Notes: generated by a model not told the origin, from the letters alone. DNA of 64,000 nucleotides from Acidimicrobiales bacterium (GCA_020629155.1 JAHDDW010000013.1:1-64000); one strand, 5' to 3'. Positions 18,203-28,255 are shown, counted from the stretch's first letter. Program-made: numbers and translations.

Positions 18203-19354
18203 TTAAAGTTCCTGATAGCTTCTAGCCTCTAAAATAAGTTTGCCCTGCTCGTCAAGCGCTATCGCAGCGCCGCCAGCGAGCAAATGTTCTAACCGCTTAC
18301 CAAGCATCTCTGCGCGCCATCCTTCACGCAGCCGACAATGTGATGATTCACGCAAAAGGGCTTCCACATCTGATCTGGTTGCTAGCAACGCAGGGTCGAG
18401 CTGGTTGTCTCGTGCGACTTGTGCAATCCACGATGTTACAAGCGTGATGAACGGGCGCAGCTTCGACGATATTTTTTTAGGTTTTTCTTTCACCGCAGCA
18501 GGTTCAGCTGCTTTACCTTTTCGGACCGCTGCAAAAATAGCTTCTTTCGTTTCACCGTTGAAACTTCTGCTGTCGACCCCACGCAAGCCTACAACGTCGG
18601 TTTCTTGCTGCGGTTTTTTTTGCGCTAACGCAACCACCCCTAAGTCTGAAAGTATCTGTTTCGCAGGCCGATCTAACGCCACTGCACGTTCTTCACGCCA
18701 AGCAGCTAAAGCATAGGCCACTCGAAGGGTTTCGCCTTTCAACGAACGAGCCTCTTTGATCCGTTGCAACGCTTTATCTGGCTCACGTGGACCGCGTGGT
18801 TTGTCGAGCAACAAAGCGCTTTCTTCCATGACCCAAGCCATACGCTGTTTCGCTTCAAGCAGCTGTGACAAAACATCGGTCAACTTCAACAGATACAGCA
18901 CGTCCGATGCTGCATACGTTTGCTGCTTCTCGGTTAAAGGCCGCGCTAACCAATTTGTCAGCCGACTAGATTTAGGGAGAATGATATCAAGATATTTCGC
19001 CATCAAAGAACTTAGTGACGCACTTGAAAAACCAAGAAAACCTGCTGCAACCTGTGTATCTAGAATACGTGTTGGCACTGCCCCACACGCTCGTTCTAGC
19101 ACTTCTAGATCTTGCAAACATGCATGCATTATACATAACGCGTCGCTTTGAAGGAGCTGTTTGAGTGGGTTCAGATTAAGAGCTAGAGGGTCTAGCAACG
19201 CCACCTGTTCACCCCAGTAAAGTTGCACTAGCGCAGCTTTAGGGAAATAGGTTTTCTCTCGATGAAACTCGGTGTCTATGGCATAACGATCGCTTTGCAA
19301 CGCTGATGATATAACACTGTTGAGATGTTCTTGAGTTTCAACCAGTTCTGACAC
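18203..19354 (-). CDS. rnd: Ribonuclease D family 3'-5' exonuclease
   Basis: 383 residues. DEDD exonuclease domain: the first acidic pair in AIDTEFHREKT near 26, a second motif around MHACLQDLEVLERA, and the third in YAASDVLYLLKL near 147. It is followed by an HRDC domain near 205-285 and a C-terminal helical part. It trims RNA 3' ends, in tRNA and other stable RNA processing. Actinobacterial RNase D homologues commonly have this layout. It stands alone on the minus strand. Confidence 0.93.
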   Translation of the reverse strand: MSELVETQEHLNSVISSALQSDRYAIDTEFHREKTYFPKAALVQLYWGEQVALLDPLALNLNPLKQLLQSDALCIMHACLQDLEVLERACGAVPTRILDTQVAAGFLGFSSASLSSLMAKYLDIILPKSSRLTNWLARPLTEKQQTYAASDVLYLLKLTDVLSQLLEAKQRMAWVMEESALLLDKPRGPREPDKALQRIKEARSLKGETLRVAYALAAWREERAVALDRPAKQILSDLGVVALAQKKPQQETDVVGLRGVDSRSFNGETKEAIFAAVRKGKAAEPAAVKEKPKKISSKLRPFITLVTSWIAQVARDNQLDPALLATRSDVEALLRESSHCRLREGWRAEMLGKRLEHLLAGGAAIALDEQGKLILEARSYQEL

Positions 19355-19513
19355 GAGACTACATCATAGACATATACAAGACACAACAGCGTGTTCCCAG
19401 CTCAGGTTGTAACATTCAGATTTAAAAGATAGGTGCAACTGTTCACATCAAGTAAACATTTCATCCCCAGAGCCAAACCCAGACCCCCTTTCAAACTTCA
19501 TAATAGCAAACTG

Positions 19514-19595
19514 TCATCCCCAACTTGATTGGGGATCTCCTCTTGGCCAGATTCCCAGTCGTAGCTGGGAATGACTGGTCGTAGCTGAGAATGAC
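19514..19595. repeat. Dispersed bipartite palindromic element, copy 2
   Basis: Inverted copy of the element at 43-101. Reading plus strand, GTCATCCCCAAC, TTGGGGATCTCC, GATTCCCAG and CTGGGAATGAC occur in that order, followed by one extra degenerate unit ending GAGAATGAC. Two hairpins can form. The surrounding gap 19355-19658 holds no gene. Confidence 0.8.
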
Positions 19596-19658
19596 AGGGA
19601 TTTAGCTGTAACGAGGGCTTGAAAAACTAGCTAACTAGCTGGCAGAACTGCGAACCTC

Positions 19659-20147
19659 TCAGGTTGCAGCGATTTCTTTGCTGTAGGTTTCAAGTTTGTC
19701 GAAGGCTTGCTGCCAGCCTCCTGCTGCACCCGATGCAGGGTCAACGCCTGCGTGAATCAGAACCATTTTCGTTACGCCGTCGAGTTCTTCCAATTCGACA
19801 GTTACCTGCGTTTGTTCAGGGTGGCCTTCCATGCCCATAGAAGCAGGAGAAATAGCATTGCCGTTCTCATCAGCGAAACCTTCGGTGTATACCAAACGTT
19901 TTGTTGGCGATACTTCAAGATATTCACCAGCAGTCCACATCTTCATACCGCTGTCTGGCGACGACATGCAGACAACCCGCTTGCCGCCAACAACCGCTTC
20001 AATCTGTGCGACAGGCACGCTAAAACCTTGCGGGCCATACCATTTCTTGAAATGCTCCGCTTCTGCCCAAAGCTTCCAAACAATCGACGCAGACACTTCA
20101 AAAAAGCGTTCTACCACTACTGCATTTTGGCCATCTTCATTACTCAT
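19659..20147 (-). CDS. AHSA1/SRPBCC-family protein
   Basis: 162 residues with the START-like AHSA1 fold: an opening FFEVSASIVWKLWAEAEHFKKWYGPQGF, split as FFEVSASIVWKLWAEAEH + FKKWYGPQGF, then beta strands around GEYLEVSPTKRLVYTEGF and a closing long helix GGWQQAFDKLETYSKEI. Family members bind small hydrophobic ligands or assist proteins. The specific role is unknown. An AGGAGA ribosome binding site precedes the ATG. Confidence 0.88.
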   Translation of the reverse strand: MSNEDGQNAVVVERFFEVSASIVWKLWAEAEHFKKWYGPQGFSVPVAQIEAVVGGKRVVCMSSPDSGMKMWTAGEYLEVSPTKRLVYTEGFADENGNAISPASMGMEGHPEQTQVTVELEELDGVTKMVLIHAGVDPASGAAGGWQQAFDKLETYSKEIAAT

Positions 20148-20279
20148 TATCTTCTCCTATAAACCACAATGATTTACAGTTAGTATATTCACTAGATATG
20201 ATTCCTTAGGTTTTAGTGTCAACCCCATTCAGTTTCGTTATGTGGAACAAAACCAGAGGTTACGTACCTAAAGGATGAA

Positions 20280-21278
20280 TTAACTTCTTCCTTGTTGTTG
20301 TCTAGTAGTGCTAGCAGCTTCGTTAGTTGGATAAAGTTGCGTAGCGAAACTACTTAAGCCATCTGCCACATTTTTTCTGATGGGAATTGGCAACAAGCTA
20401 AATACGCTATTCTTAATTTCAACTATGTTTTGTGCTTTCTGAGCTGTTTTCTTTTCATACATCGCAAGATCTGCTCTCTTTGTTGCTGAGAGCAGACGAT
20501 TAGTTCCTGAAGGGTCAACTTCGGCGACTCCTACCGCAGCCGCAGGGATTTGCTTAAACCTTTCTGCTATATCATCAACTGCTGTTTGGTCTAGTCCATG
20601 CTTAGGATCACGAAGTTTCGCTATGAACTCTTTAATCTCAACTTTTACAAAATCGTTAAGCTCGTTATGGAAAGATTCGTTTTCCGCCTTAGGATCTGCA
20701 AGTATGACAACAAATTCGTCTCCGCCAACACGTGCCACTGCATCTGTACCTTTAGAAGCAGCATATTTTTTGAGTGCTGATCCCATAGTTTTTATCAACC
20801 AATCTCCAGCCTCATGGCCAAGCAGATCATTGACAGGTTTTAAATTATTGACATCTAGGAAAGCAAGATGCGTAGACCGGTTTTTAAGTTCAATATCACC
20901 AGATTTAACTTTTTCGAACCACGCACGATTATTAGTACCAGTTGATGGGTCAGTATGCGCATCATTCTCCATTCGTGGAGACTTAAAAGCCTGAACTCCT
21001 AACAAAAACAGCTCGCTATATACAGTTTCTGGACCGCTAGGTCCTCTTGTTCTTGCGCCTTTGTGCCCGCTAGTTTTTTCGGTTCCGTCAGGATCACGAC
21101 TAACCCTAGGCCCCGCATTTCGTGGCCATGAGTTTCCACGTTTAGCCCAGTCGCCAGGAGATGGAGAATAATATCCTTCGCCAGGATAGAACTGGTTAGG
21201 ATATCCTTCGCCAGGTTTAGACTCGTCCTTAGAAGGAACATGACGGAGTTCTATTTCTGGAGTTTCAGGATCGGCCAT
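20280..21278 (-). CDS. GGDEF-domain protein (probable diguanylate cyclase)
   Basis: 332 residues. The first 85 or so are polar, Pro/Gly-rich and contain two PGEGY units; no membrane segment or sensor is seen. A GGDEF domain follows from about 105 to 270, starting DPSTGTNNRAWFEK and carrying the intact active-site motif RVGGDEFVVIL, so it probably makes cyclic di-GMP. A second gene with this domain lies at 40531. The C-terminal 50 residues are of unknown role. Confidence 0.88.
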   Translation of the reverse strand: MADPETPEIELRHVPSKDESKPGEGYPNQFYPGEGYYSPSPGDWAKRGNSWPRNAGPRVSRDPDGTEKTSGHKGARTRGPSGPETVYSELFLLGVQAFKSPRMENDAHTDPSTGTNNRAWFEKVKSGDIELKNRSTHLAFLDVNNLKPVNDLLGHEAGDWLIKTMGSALKKYAASKGTDAVARVGGDEFVVILADPKAENESFHNELNDFVKVEIKEFIAKLRDPKHGLDQTAVDDIAERFKQIPAAAVGVAEVDPSGTNRLLSATKRADLAMYEKKTAQKAQNIVEIKNSVFSLLPIPIRKNVADGLSSFATQLYPTNEAASTTRQQQGRS

Positions 21279-21346
21279 ACAGTTAGTATAGAAAACAATC
21301 GTCTAGATGTTTCATCAAGCTCATTTTGTAAGCAAATTGCCTAGCC

Positions 21347-22186
21347 TTAAGAATTTAGCCATTCTTGAATATCGCTAGCTATGCGAGTGGGGTTTTGCAG
21401 TGGCCCGAAGTGGTTGAGATCGTTGTATTCTTTTAGAGTTACGTTTTTTTGCTGTTCGGCGATTTCTACCACATTTGGCACACGATCGCCGTCGTCAGGG
21501 CCGATAGCAAAAAGCATTGGGGCTTCAACCGAACCAATTGTTTCGGTAATGCCGCTGTTTGCTTCTCGGTAAATCTGTGCCTCGTGCTCTGGTTTGCAGC
21601 TAAGCGCTATCGAGCCATCGGCTTGATCTTCAAAGCCCCATTCCAGATATTGCTTGCTACACGCTGGGTCGAAGAAAACAAGCGGAAATTTGTTGGCATA
21701 ACGCTCGAACGCTGCCTCACGAGATGCAAATTCAGTCTTGCGACGTAACGCTCCCTCAACCAACGGTTGTGTTCTCGGGTGGTTGGCTATTGGCTCAGAC
21801 GAAAGAAGAATCGGTTCAAACGCCCAGATCTTCTCGAACAGGCCAGGCTCAAACGTTTCAGCAAGCACCAGAGCGCTACCGCCAAGTGAGTGGCCGATGC
21901 CGATTACGGGCTGGTCGCTAGAACCTTTGCAATGAGCAATCGCTGGTAATAGATCTTTAGCGATTGACTGCCAGCTCATATCGTCACCGTCATAAGTGCT
22001 GCGTCCATGGCCTCGCAGATCTACCCCAACGCAGCGATAGTTTGCACTGAGCACATCGGCTATCGGCTGCCACATCTTGGCGCAAAAACTTGTTGCGTGT
22101 GCAAAGAAAAGCGTCGGACCGCTTGCACCGCCAAGGTCATGCAACGCTAATTCAACATCGCCTGCATCAATTTTTGTGAAACTCAT
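21347..22186 (-). CDS. Alpha/beta hydrolase
   Basis: 279 residues with a full alpha/beta-hydrolase fold. The oxyanion region is FFAHATSFCAKMWQP near 25-40, the nucleophile Ser is in IGIGHSLGGSALV near 99, an acid is in GPDDGDRVP near 230, and the His is in NDLNHFGPL near 260. The substrate is unknown. Its ATG overlaps the stop of the upstream S9 peptidase by 4 bp, so the two are co-translated. Confidence 0.88.
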   Translation of the reverse strand: MSFTKIDAGDVELALHDLGGASGPTLFFAHATSFCAKMWQPIADVLSANYRCVGVDLRGHGRSTYDGDDMSWQSIAKDLLPAIAHCKGSSDQPVIGIGHSLGGSALVLAETFEPGLFEKIWAFEPILLSSEPIANHPRTQPLVEGALRRKTEFASREAAFERYANKFPLVFFDPACSKQYLEWGFEDQADGSIALSCKPEHEAQIYREANSGITETIGSVEAPMLFAIGPDDGDRVPNVVEIAEQQKNVTLKEYNDLNHFGPLQNPTRIASDIQEWLNS

Positions 22187-24153
22187 TGCTCGCCTCGTAT
22201 CTCTACTGGTTCTATTTCATCGTGTGGAGTAAACCCTAAAATCTTACCGTAAAACCAAAGCTCGGCTTCTAGCGAACGGATAATATTTTCCGATTTTCTG
22301 AAACCATGCTGTTCGCCTTCAAACAAAATGTAGCTGTGCGGCACGCCACGGTCGGCTAACGCATCGGTAATCATTTCTGTCTGCGCTGGCGGTACCACTT
22401 TGTCTTCACTGCCTTGCAACGCAAGCAGCGGCGTTGTGAAACCATCAAGCATAGTTAACGGTGAACGCTGTTCGTAAAGGTCTTTGCGTTCTGGATATGG
22501 CCCCACCAAAGAATCAAGATATCGGGCTTCAAACTTGTGAGTATCTTCAGCTAAAGCAGTTAGATCAGCAACGCCATAAAGGCTCGTACCAGCGGCAAAA
22601 ACCTCTGACGTTGCTAATGCAGCAAGTACCGTGAATCCGCCAGCAGAACCGCCGCGAATCACAATGCGGCTCGGGTCTACTTTGCCTTGCGAAGCCAAAA
22701 ACTGTGCAGCAGCAATACAGTCTTGCACGTCACATATCCCCCAGTTTCCTTGCAACTTGTTTCGATATTTTGTGCCAAAACCGCTAGAACCTCGATAATT
22801 CACATCGACAACGCTGAAACCGCGAGACGTCCAATATTGCACTTTAAGTTTCAAGCTCATCGTAGTGTGACTCGTCGGCCCGCCATGGCCTAACACAACA
22901 AGCGGTGGTTTCTCGCCGTTAAGACCTTGATGAGGCCCTGTTGCCGGGTAATAAAAAGCGTACGCTGTTTCTTCTGCTGCTGATTCTTGCGCCATTGATG
23001 GAACGCTAAATCTAATCGACTCAGCTTGGCTCACCCATCTTGGGTCAAGACGAAGTGGCGGTTCAGTTATTTTTATAGACTCTTGAGTTGAAAGGTCCAG
23101 CGTAATGCAATGCTCGCCTTCTGTCGGGGTTGCGCCTTGGACCAACAACTGGCCATCGCTCGTAGCAGCTATAGCACTTATTGCACAAAATGGTGTTGCA
23201 AGCTCACGCAGCGATTCACCGCCACTAGTGAATGTCACTACTCTATCGATAGCGTTTTCAGTTATAACCGCTGCAAGGTGACCTTCTGTATATTCCACCC
23301 AACGTTGCGTACCAAAAACCCAACCGCACGCTCCAATCTCGGCCGCATCAAGCGCTGTCAGTGCCTTACTGGTTCGAGTAGCCACATCATAGATATAAAG
23401 ATTCCACCAGCTAGTTGTATCATCGCTATAGACCAACGAACCATCTTGCAGCCAATCAGCGCCGCAAATAGACGAGCCGCTAGCGACAGCTACATGTTCA
23501 CCTAGCGTTCCATCGTCAGCTACAGCTGCGACATAGAGCTGCGTTTCGTCCCAAGCCATATTCGGATGACTCCACTGAATCCAGCTCAGACACGCGCCAT
23601 CAGGCGAAAAACGTGGCGTGCTCACAAAATCAGGACCCGAAATAAGCGTTGCGACTTCGCCTGCCTGAGAGATCTGCACAAGCTCATTTTTTGGTTCGCT
23701 GTCTGCGCTGTGATCTTCTCTCACGCAAACCTGCCAACCGTCAGGGTGTACTGTGCCATCAGCAAAACGCCAATCATGATTTTCAGATGTCAGCGGAACA
23801 GCAATAGCGTTACTCAGACTATAGACCCTGCGATCTGTATCGTTAGAGAAAAATATTGTTCCCTTAGTATCGTTCCACCACGCACCGCCGCCGTATTCAT
23901 GTACCCGCGTTCGTGCAGAAAAGGGCGCATTCAGCACATCAGAGACAGTTTTTGTCTTCAGATCGTAAGCGACCAACGCCACTCGCCCAGCTTCATGCGG
24001 ACGAGCTTCGCTCCAATAAAGATGGTCACCAATTTGTTTAGGACCAGACCTTCGCACAGAGCCTTTTGATACTATTTCAGCAGAAATAGGAGACGGCCAT
24101 GCCCCATAGGCCACAGGTAGTAAAGATGGCGGTTCTTGTTGTGTCTGATTCAT
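22183..24153 (-). CDS. S9-family peptidase (acylaminoacyl-peptidase-like)
   Basis: 656 residues. The N-terminal two thirds form a beta-propeller, as in prolyl oligopeptidase relatives. The C-terminal catalytic domain has HGGPTSHTTMS near 430, Ser in RGGSAGGFTVLAALA near 505, Asp in LQGSEDKVVPP near 585 and His in GEQHGFRKSEN near 620. No signal peptide was seen, so it acts in the cytoplasm on short peptides. It forms a two-gene unit with the following hydrolase. Confidence 0.92.
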   Translation of the reverse strand: MNQTQQEPPSLLPVAYGAWPSPISAEIVSKGSVRRSGPKQIGDHLYWSEARPHEAGRVALVAYDLKTKTVSDVLNAPFSARTRVHEYGGGAWWNDTKGTIFFSNDTDRRVYSLSNAIAVPLTSENHDWRFADGTVHPDGWQVCVREDHSADSEPKNELVQISQAGEVATLISGPDFVSTPRFSPDGACLSWIQWSHPNMAWDETQLYVAAVADDGTLGEHVAVASGSSICGADWLQDGSLVYSDDTTSWWNLYIYDVATRTSKALTALDAAEIGACGWVFGTQRWVEYTEGHLAAVITENAIDRVVTFTSGGESLRELATPFCAISAIAATSDGQLLVQGATPTEGEHCITLDLSTQESIKITEPPLRLDPRWVSQAESIRFSVPSMAQESAAEETAYAFYYPATGPHQGLNGEKPPLVVLGHGGPTSHTTMSLKLKVQYWTSRGFSVVDVNYRGSSGFGTKYRNKLQGNWGICDVQDCIAAAQFLASQGKVDPSRIVIRGGSAGGFTVLAALATSEVFAAGTSLYGVADLTALAEDTHKFEARYLDSLVGPYPERKDLYEQRSPLTMLDGFTTPLLALQGSEDKVVPPAQTEMITDALADRGVPHSYILFEGEQHGFRKSENIIRSLEAELWFYGKILGFTPHDEIEPVEIRGEQ

Positions 24154-24217
24154 ACTCAGAATCTATCGCTAAAGATAAGAGATCCTCAAACGACTTTGCG
24201 AGAATATGTCCCTCTAG

Positions 24218-25261
24218 CTATGGTAAGAATAGTGTACCCCAAGTGCTTCGACCGACAACGCCGTCAGCCTCTAGGCCTGGCACGCCAGATTGAAACCCAA
24301 GAGTAGCTGCTTGCGTCGCTTTGTCAAATATGCCGTCAGGCTCCAAACCAAACCGCTCCTGCCATATCCCTACAAATGCCTTATAAAGCGCGCTACCACT
24401 TTTACCTCGATAAAGGTTTTGTGGAAGCCATCGCGAAGTTTTTACTTCCCATTCCGCTTCAGGATCTTGCAATGCTTCTTGCAGTTCGATACTCGCAACA
24501 CCAGTTAGCTCTGTTCTTTGCGCAAGCTGGAAACCTCGCACAGCAGCTTCAGTTATTGGGCCAAAGGCTCCATCAACCTTAAGACCGAAACCGCTCTGCA
24601 AAAATCCAACAGCCGAACCAGAATCGCCTCGTCGCAGCGCCCGAGGTTCGACTTGCTCTGCTGTATCCTCATCTATGATTACAGGAGCGCCACCAGCTTT
24701 CTGAGCATTGAAATATGAAGTTACTTTCTTTGCAAATATGTCCCACGGAAATGTCGGGCCAGGGTCTGTATGGGTTGTTCCTCCATACACAATGCGGCTT
24801 AGATTATGAGAAATAATACCATTTTGACCGTCCCGCAGCTGCGTTGCTGTTAGAAGCTCTGGCGTAATGTTATTGCGAATACAAATATCTGCGGTAAGTT
24901 CAGCCGTCTTATCAAGTGTCTGCTTATAGTTAGTTATATCCCACTCACCTGGGACATAGACAGCCATTTCGATAGCAATCGAATGTGTGTCAACAAAGCT
25001 TGAACCAGTATGGCGGCCAGCATATATTTCATCCAAGCTTGACGCAACAGAGTTTTTATCTGTTGAATAATGCCACGAAACCCGACGGCCTCCAGCACCA
25101 TCACGCAAATAGCGTGCCAACGCCTCAGCGCCAGTAGCGCTACCGCCGCAACAAACCGCTGAATGAATCACCACATATTTCAAAGGGTTCGGTTTACGGA
25201 CCCCTCGGTGGTTGCGTGTTGGTCCTGAAACTTTAAAATCCGCTAAAGAAGAAATCGCCAT
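24218..25261 (-). CDS. Amidase_2-type amidase with two PG-binding domains
   Basis: 347 residues. N-terminal N-acetylmuramoyl-L-alanine amidase domain: Zn ligand His in YVVIHSAVCC near 33, Glu in SIAIEMAVYVPGEW near 95, and HTDPGPTFPW near 156. Two peptidoglycan-binding_1 repeats follow: LRRGDSGSAVGFLQSGFGLK near 205 and YRGKSGSALYKAFVG near 280, each ending in a DG..G motif. There is no signal peptide or membrane segment. That is typical of phage endolysins but unusual for a housekeeping amidase. No phage genes are near. Confidence 0.85.
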   Translation of the reverse strand: MAISSLADFKVSGPTRNHRGVRKPNPLKYVVIHSAVCCGGSATGAEALARYLRDGAGGRRVSWHYSTDKNSVASSLDEIYAGRHTGSSFVDTHSIAIEMAVYVPGEWDITNYKQTLDKTAELTADICIRNNITPELLTATQLRDGQNGIISHNLSRIVYGGTTHTDPGPTFPWDIFAKKVTSYFNAQKAGGAPVIIDEDTAEQVEPRALRRGDSGSAVGFLQSGFGLKVDGAFGPITEAAVRGFQLAQRTELTGVASIELQEALQDPEAEWEVKTSRWLPQNLYRGKSGSALYKAFVGIWQERFGLEPDGIFDKATQAATLGFQSGVPGLEADGVVGRSTWGTLFLP

Positions 25262-25453
25262 TCACATAAACTAGGTCCAGAGCACGCAGCATTTAAAGCA
25301 CCGCCTTCTATCTTTCGAAGAACGTAACATTACAAGGTGTGTATCTAACCCACCTGTAAAGACCTACGCCCAACAGAGCAATGCCTTGAGGTATCTTCTG
25401 ACTCTCGCAGAGAAGCACATCATTTACCCATAGGACCACTATGATGCAAAGAT

Positions 25454-26335
25454 ATGTCTTATGACCCTCATGACACGAACAAATACCCCTCAGATCATAT
25501 GAGGAAGTTTCCTGTCTCGCCGCGACCGCCGACGCACAAAGAATCTAGCCCTGCTAACAACCAAGACTTTTTTGCTGGAGAGCGCGGTTACACCTCTGCT
25601 GGACACACTGGGCAGATGCCAATCCCATCACAAGATCTTTTCGCTGCTCCGAATCTTACCGCCGAAAGCCAAGTGGCTATTTTAGACGACAATGAGCAAG
25701 AACTGCAGGAGCTTGACTCTGAGCCAGATTTTGGTCGTTCAAAAACAGAACGACGCAAAAATTTTCTTGAATGGGTCGTTGTTATTGTAGGCGCAGTCCT
25801 TATCGCATTTCTTATACGCGGTTTTCTTGTACAAGCTTTTTTCATTCCCACAGGGTCGATGAACGAAACATTGATAGAAGGAGACCGAGTGCTTGTTAAT
25901 AAGATGAGTTTTCGCATCGGCGACATCGATCGGCAAGACATTGTTGTGTTTAATAACCCAGGAGTAACAAACCCCACAAGCACAACAAATGAGATCCCTG
26001 GCAGCGTCACAGCTGGCGATCAAGAAATTGATCATCTTATTAAGAGAGTTATTGGACTCCCTGGAGAGAAATTAGAGTTTAAAGGCAACCAGGTATTTAT
26101 CGACGGGGAACTGCTCAATGAGCCGTATCTTGAGCCTTCACTTTCAGACCAAGACTTTGCAATAGGGACAAACAGCAGCACAATAGTTATCCCTGAAGGG
26201 CACTATTACATGATGGGAGATAACCGAAATAATTCGGCTGACTCTCGCGTCATCGGTGCTATCGAAGAAAAAGAGATTATCGGCAAAGCCTTCTTCAGGT
26301 TCTGGCCAGTGGACCGCATCGGCGGCCTTTCTTAA
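25454..26335 (+). CDS. lepB: Signal peptidase I
   Basis: 293 residues. A long polar N-terminal cytoplasmic part (about 100 residues) precedes a single membrane helix near 108-127. The catalytic Ser135 is in IPTGSMNETLIEGDRVLVNK (20 residues) and the general base Lys197 in DHLIKRVIGLPGE; box E is YMMGDNRNNSADSR. It cleaves signal peptides of exported proteins at the outer face of the membrane. It runs tail-to-tail with pafC. Confidence 0.96.
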   Translation: MSYDPHDTNKYPSDHMRKFPVSPRPPTHKESSPANNQDFFAGERGYTSAGHTGQMPIPSQDLFAAPNLTAESQVAILDDNEQELQELDSEPDFGRSKTERRKNFLEWVVVIVGAVLIAFLIRGFLVQAFFIPTGSMNETLIEGDRVLVNKMSFRIGDIDRQDIVVFNNPGVTNPTSTTNEIPGSVTAGDQEIDHLIKRVIGLPGEKLEFKGNQVFIDGELLNEPYLEPSLSDQDFAIGTNSSTIVIPEGHYYMMGDNRNNSADSRVIGAIEEKEIIGKAFFRFWPVDRIGGLS

Positions 26336-26343
26336 CGAAAGCT

Positions 26344-27309
26344 TCAGCTATACAGGGCTAAGATTTTGTCGGCAGCAGCGACGACTGAGGCTTTTGCATC
26401 AAATCCTTGGCTCGAAAGTATTTCAACGTCAGTTCCTAGTTGCATAGCAACACGGTCAAACCACGCTTCAGCAGTAATTGCAAGTGTCACATCGAAGGTG
26501 TCTTTCTTTTTCTTTACAGGTTCAGCTCGTATGTACGGGTAGCTTTCAAGCACCCACATCGTTTTTTTGTTAAGCCGCAACGTCACTGTTGACGAATCAG
26601 GACGCGGGGAGAACACTGTTTCAAGCGGTGCGACAGAAACACTATCAAGGCTCTTTTTGTTTTCGGCTATAGCGATAGATTCAATCCGATCAATCCGAAA
26701 TAGACGTTCTGCATCAACTTCTAAACACCACGCTTGCACATACCAATTGCCTTTATCAGCCACGACGCGTTGAGGAAGAATTTTTCGGCTACGAATCTCA
26801 TCACGGCCATAGGAATGATACGAAATTTCGGCAGCGCTTTTTTGTTCGATACATTCGCTAACGATCTTCAACACTTTTTCATCGGCAGCACCTAATGAGA
26901 TCCCAACCGTTCCATGATCATTAGAGCCAACCAAGCGCTGAATTTTTTCTAATGCGTTGGCTAACGACGGATTAGCGTTATCACCGTCAATGCTCAACAT
27001 AGCCTCACATGATGCGACCAACGCTAAAGCCTGCGTCGGTGACAACTGCAAAGGCTTCGAGAAAAAGTCGGCAAGATAGATGGTTACTCTCCCCTCGTCA
27101 TCGATGACTACATCGACTAACGTGTCAGGCGTATAGGGCGGCAACCCGACCATCGAAACAGTCGACAAATCGGCGAGCAACTCTTTTTCGCTGACATCAA
27201 AACGGGCTGCGATAGTTGTTAACCTTTCACCAGGATGCGAAACGATCCAAGGAACAATAGTGAGAAGCCGTCCGACACGCTGCGACGCTGTCGCCTTTGC
27301 ATTAACCAT
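26344..27309 (-). CDS. pafC: WYL-domain regulator PafC
   Basis: 321 residues. The N-terminal part resembles a winged HTH (VGRLLTIVPWIVSHPGERLT) and the middle WYL domain contains GNWYVQAWCLEVDAERLFRID. It is the second of a pafB-pafC pair at the end of the proteasome gene line. In mycobacteria the PafBC heterodimer activates DNA-damage genes without LexA. Its start overlaps pafB by 8 bp, as expected for the obligate pair. Confidence 0.92.
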   Translation of the reverse strand: MVNAKATASQRVGRLLTIVPWIVSHPGERLTTIAARFDVSEKELLADLSTVSMVGLPPYTPDTLVDVVIDDEGRVTIYLADFFSKPLQLSPTQALALVASCEAMLSIDGDNANPSLANALEKIQRLVGSNDHGTVGISLGAADEKVLKIVSECIEQKSAAEISYHSYGRDEIRSRKILPQRVVADKGNWYVQAWCLEVDAERLFRIDRIESIAIAENKKSLDSVSVAPLETVFSPRPDSSTVTLRLNKKTMWVLESYPYIRAEPVKKKKDTFDVTLAITAEAWFDRVAMQLGTDVEILSSQGFDAKASVVAAADKILALYS

Positions 27310-28252
27310 GATGTGCCTTCACTTCTTGTAGACAACGAACCATTTCGTCCCGCCAAGATTGAGGAGAAAGAAGCTCAGCATATTCTAGAAAACCGAGCAA
27401 CATATTTTTGAACGGTTCGAACTTTGCGACTTTAAAAGTGCAGAGAAGTGACCCGTCTACCTGGTCTTCAAGCACAGCCTGCGTAGCGAACTTCTGACGA
27501 GCAGCTGCGACACGCTGCGGCGCAATCTGTACACACACCTTTGTACTCTCATCGCCATATTGCCACGCTGACCGCTGCTTCGCATCAGAAGTCTGAGCAG
27601 CTACAAAAGTTTTATTCTCAACAAGTTCTATCGCCGATGTAATACGGTCAAGCCTAAAATTGCGTTCAGCTTGACGGTCAGTATCAAACCCTATCAGATA
27701 CCACCGCCCACGAGCGAAATCTAGACGCCAAGGATCAACAGCGCGGGCAGCTTCTTTATAGGAGAAACGCACAGATGTATTCTCGGAGATAGCACGAAAA
27801 AGTGGTTCGAGTAACGGGTCAAGTGGTAACGAGGCAACCGCTGCTGGAGCGTTCAAGCCAAACGAACCTAGCCCAGCATCGACGCCTGCTGCCTCACTTG
27901 TGCCGCCGAGTTTATGAAGCGCTTCATCGCTGGCAGCGCCTTCTGTTTGCACAGTGAGGGCTGCAAGGTGCAACGCTGCCAGCTCATCAGCTGTTAAACC
28001 AGGATCAGGTAAATAATATTCATCAGCATAAATGCGGTACACTTCCGCTCTTGACCTGTTGCTCGTTTCAGTCCGAAGTGGAACCCCCATCTGACGAAGA
28101 TCCTCTTTATCGCGCGAGAACGCACGTCGAAACGCCACCTTATCTGAAGGGTAGCCTTCCATCTTGGCGCTAATCTCCTCAGCCGTCAACGGCTGCTTTG
28201 TATGCAAAAGCACCGCAGTTAGATTCAATAGACGTTCTAATTTACTACTCAT
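27302..28252 (-). CDS. pafB: WYL-domain regulator PafB
   Basis: 316 residues. The HTH at the N-terminus (RLLNLTAVLLHTKQPLTAEE) is followed by a WYL domain with RGRWYLIGFDTDRQAERNFR near 190. It is the partner of PafC. The ribosome binding site AGGAAGCT just before the ATG lies in the 3' arm of a perfect 11-bp inverted repeat (28256-28289), so translation may be controlled by that hairpin. Confidence 0.92.
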   Translation of the reverse strand: MSSKLERLLNLTAVLLHTKQPLTAEEISAKMEGYPSDKVAFRRAFSRDKEDLRQMGVPLRTETSNRSRAEVYRIYADEYYLPDPGLTADELAALHLAALTVQTEGAASDEALHKLGGTSEAAGVDAGLGSFGLNAPAAVASLPLDPLLEPLFRAISENTSVRFSYKEAARAVDPWRLDFARGRWYLIGFDTDRQAERNFRLDRITSAIELVENKTFVAAQTSDAKQRSAWQYGDESTKVCVQIAPQRVAAARQKFATQAVLEDQVDGSLLCTFKVAKFEPFKNMLLGFLEYAELLSPQSWRDEMVRCLQEVKAHHG

Positions 28253-28255
28253 AGC

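Noticed and set aside
24218-25261. Prophage remnant around the amidase
   Set aside because: No integrase, capsid, tail or holin genes on either side; neighbours are housekeeping genes.
27413-27430. GGTTCGAAC resembling a tRNA T-loop
   Set aside because: It lies inside pafB and no cloverleaf can be drawn around it.
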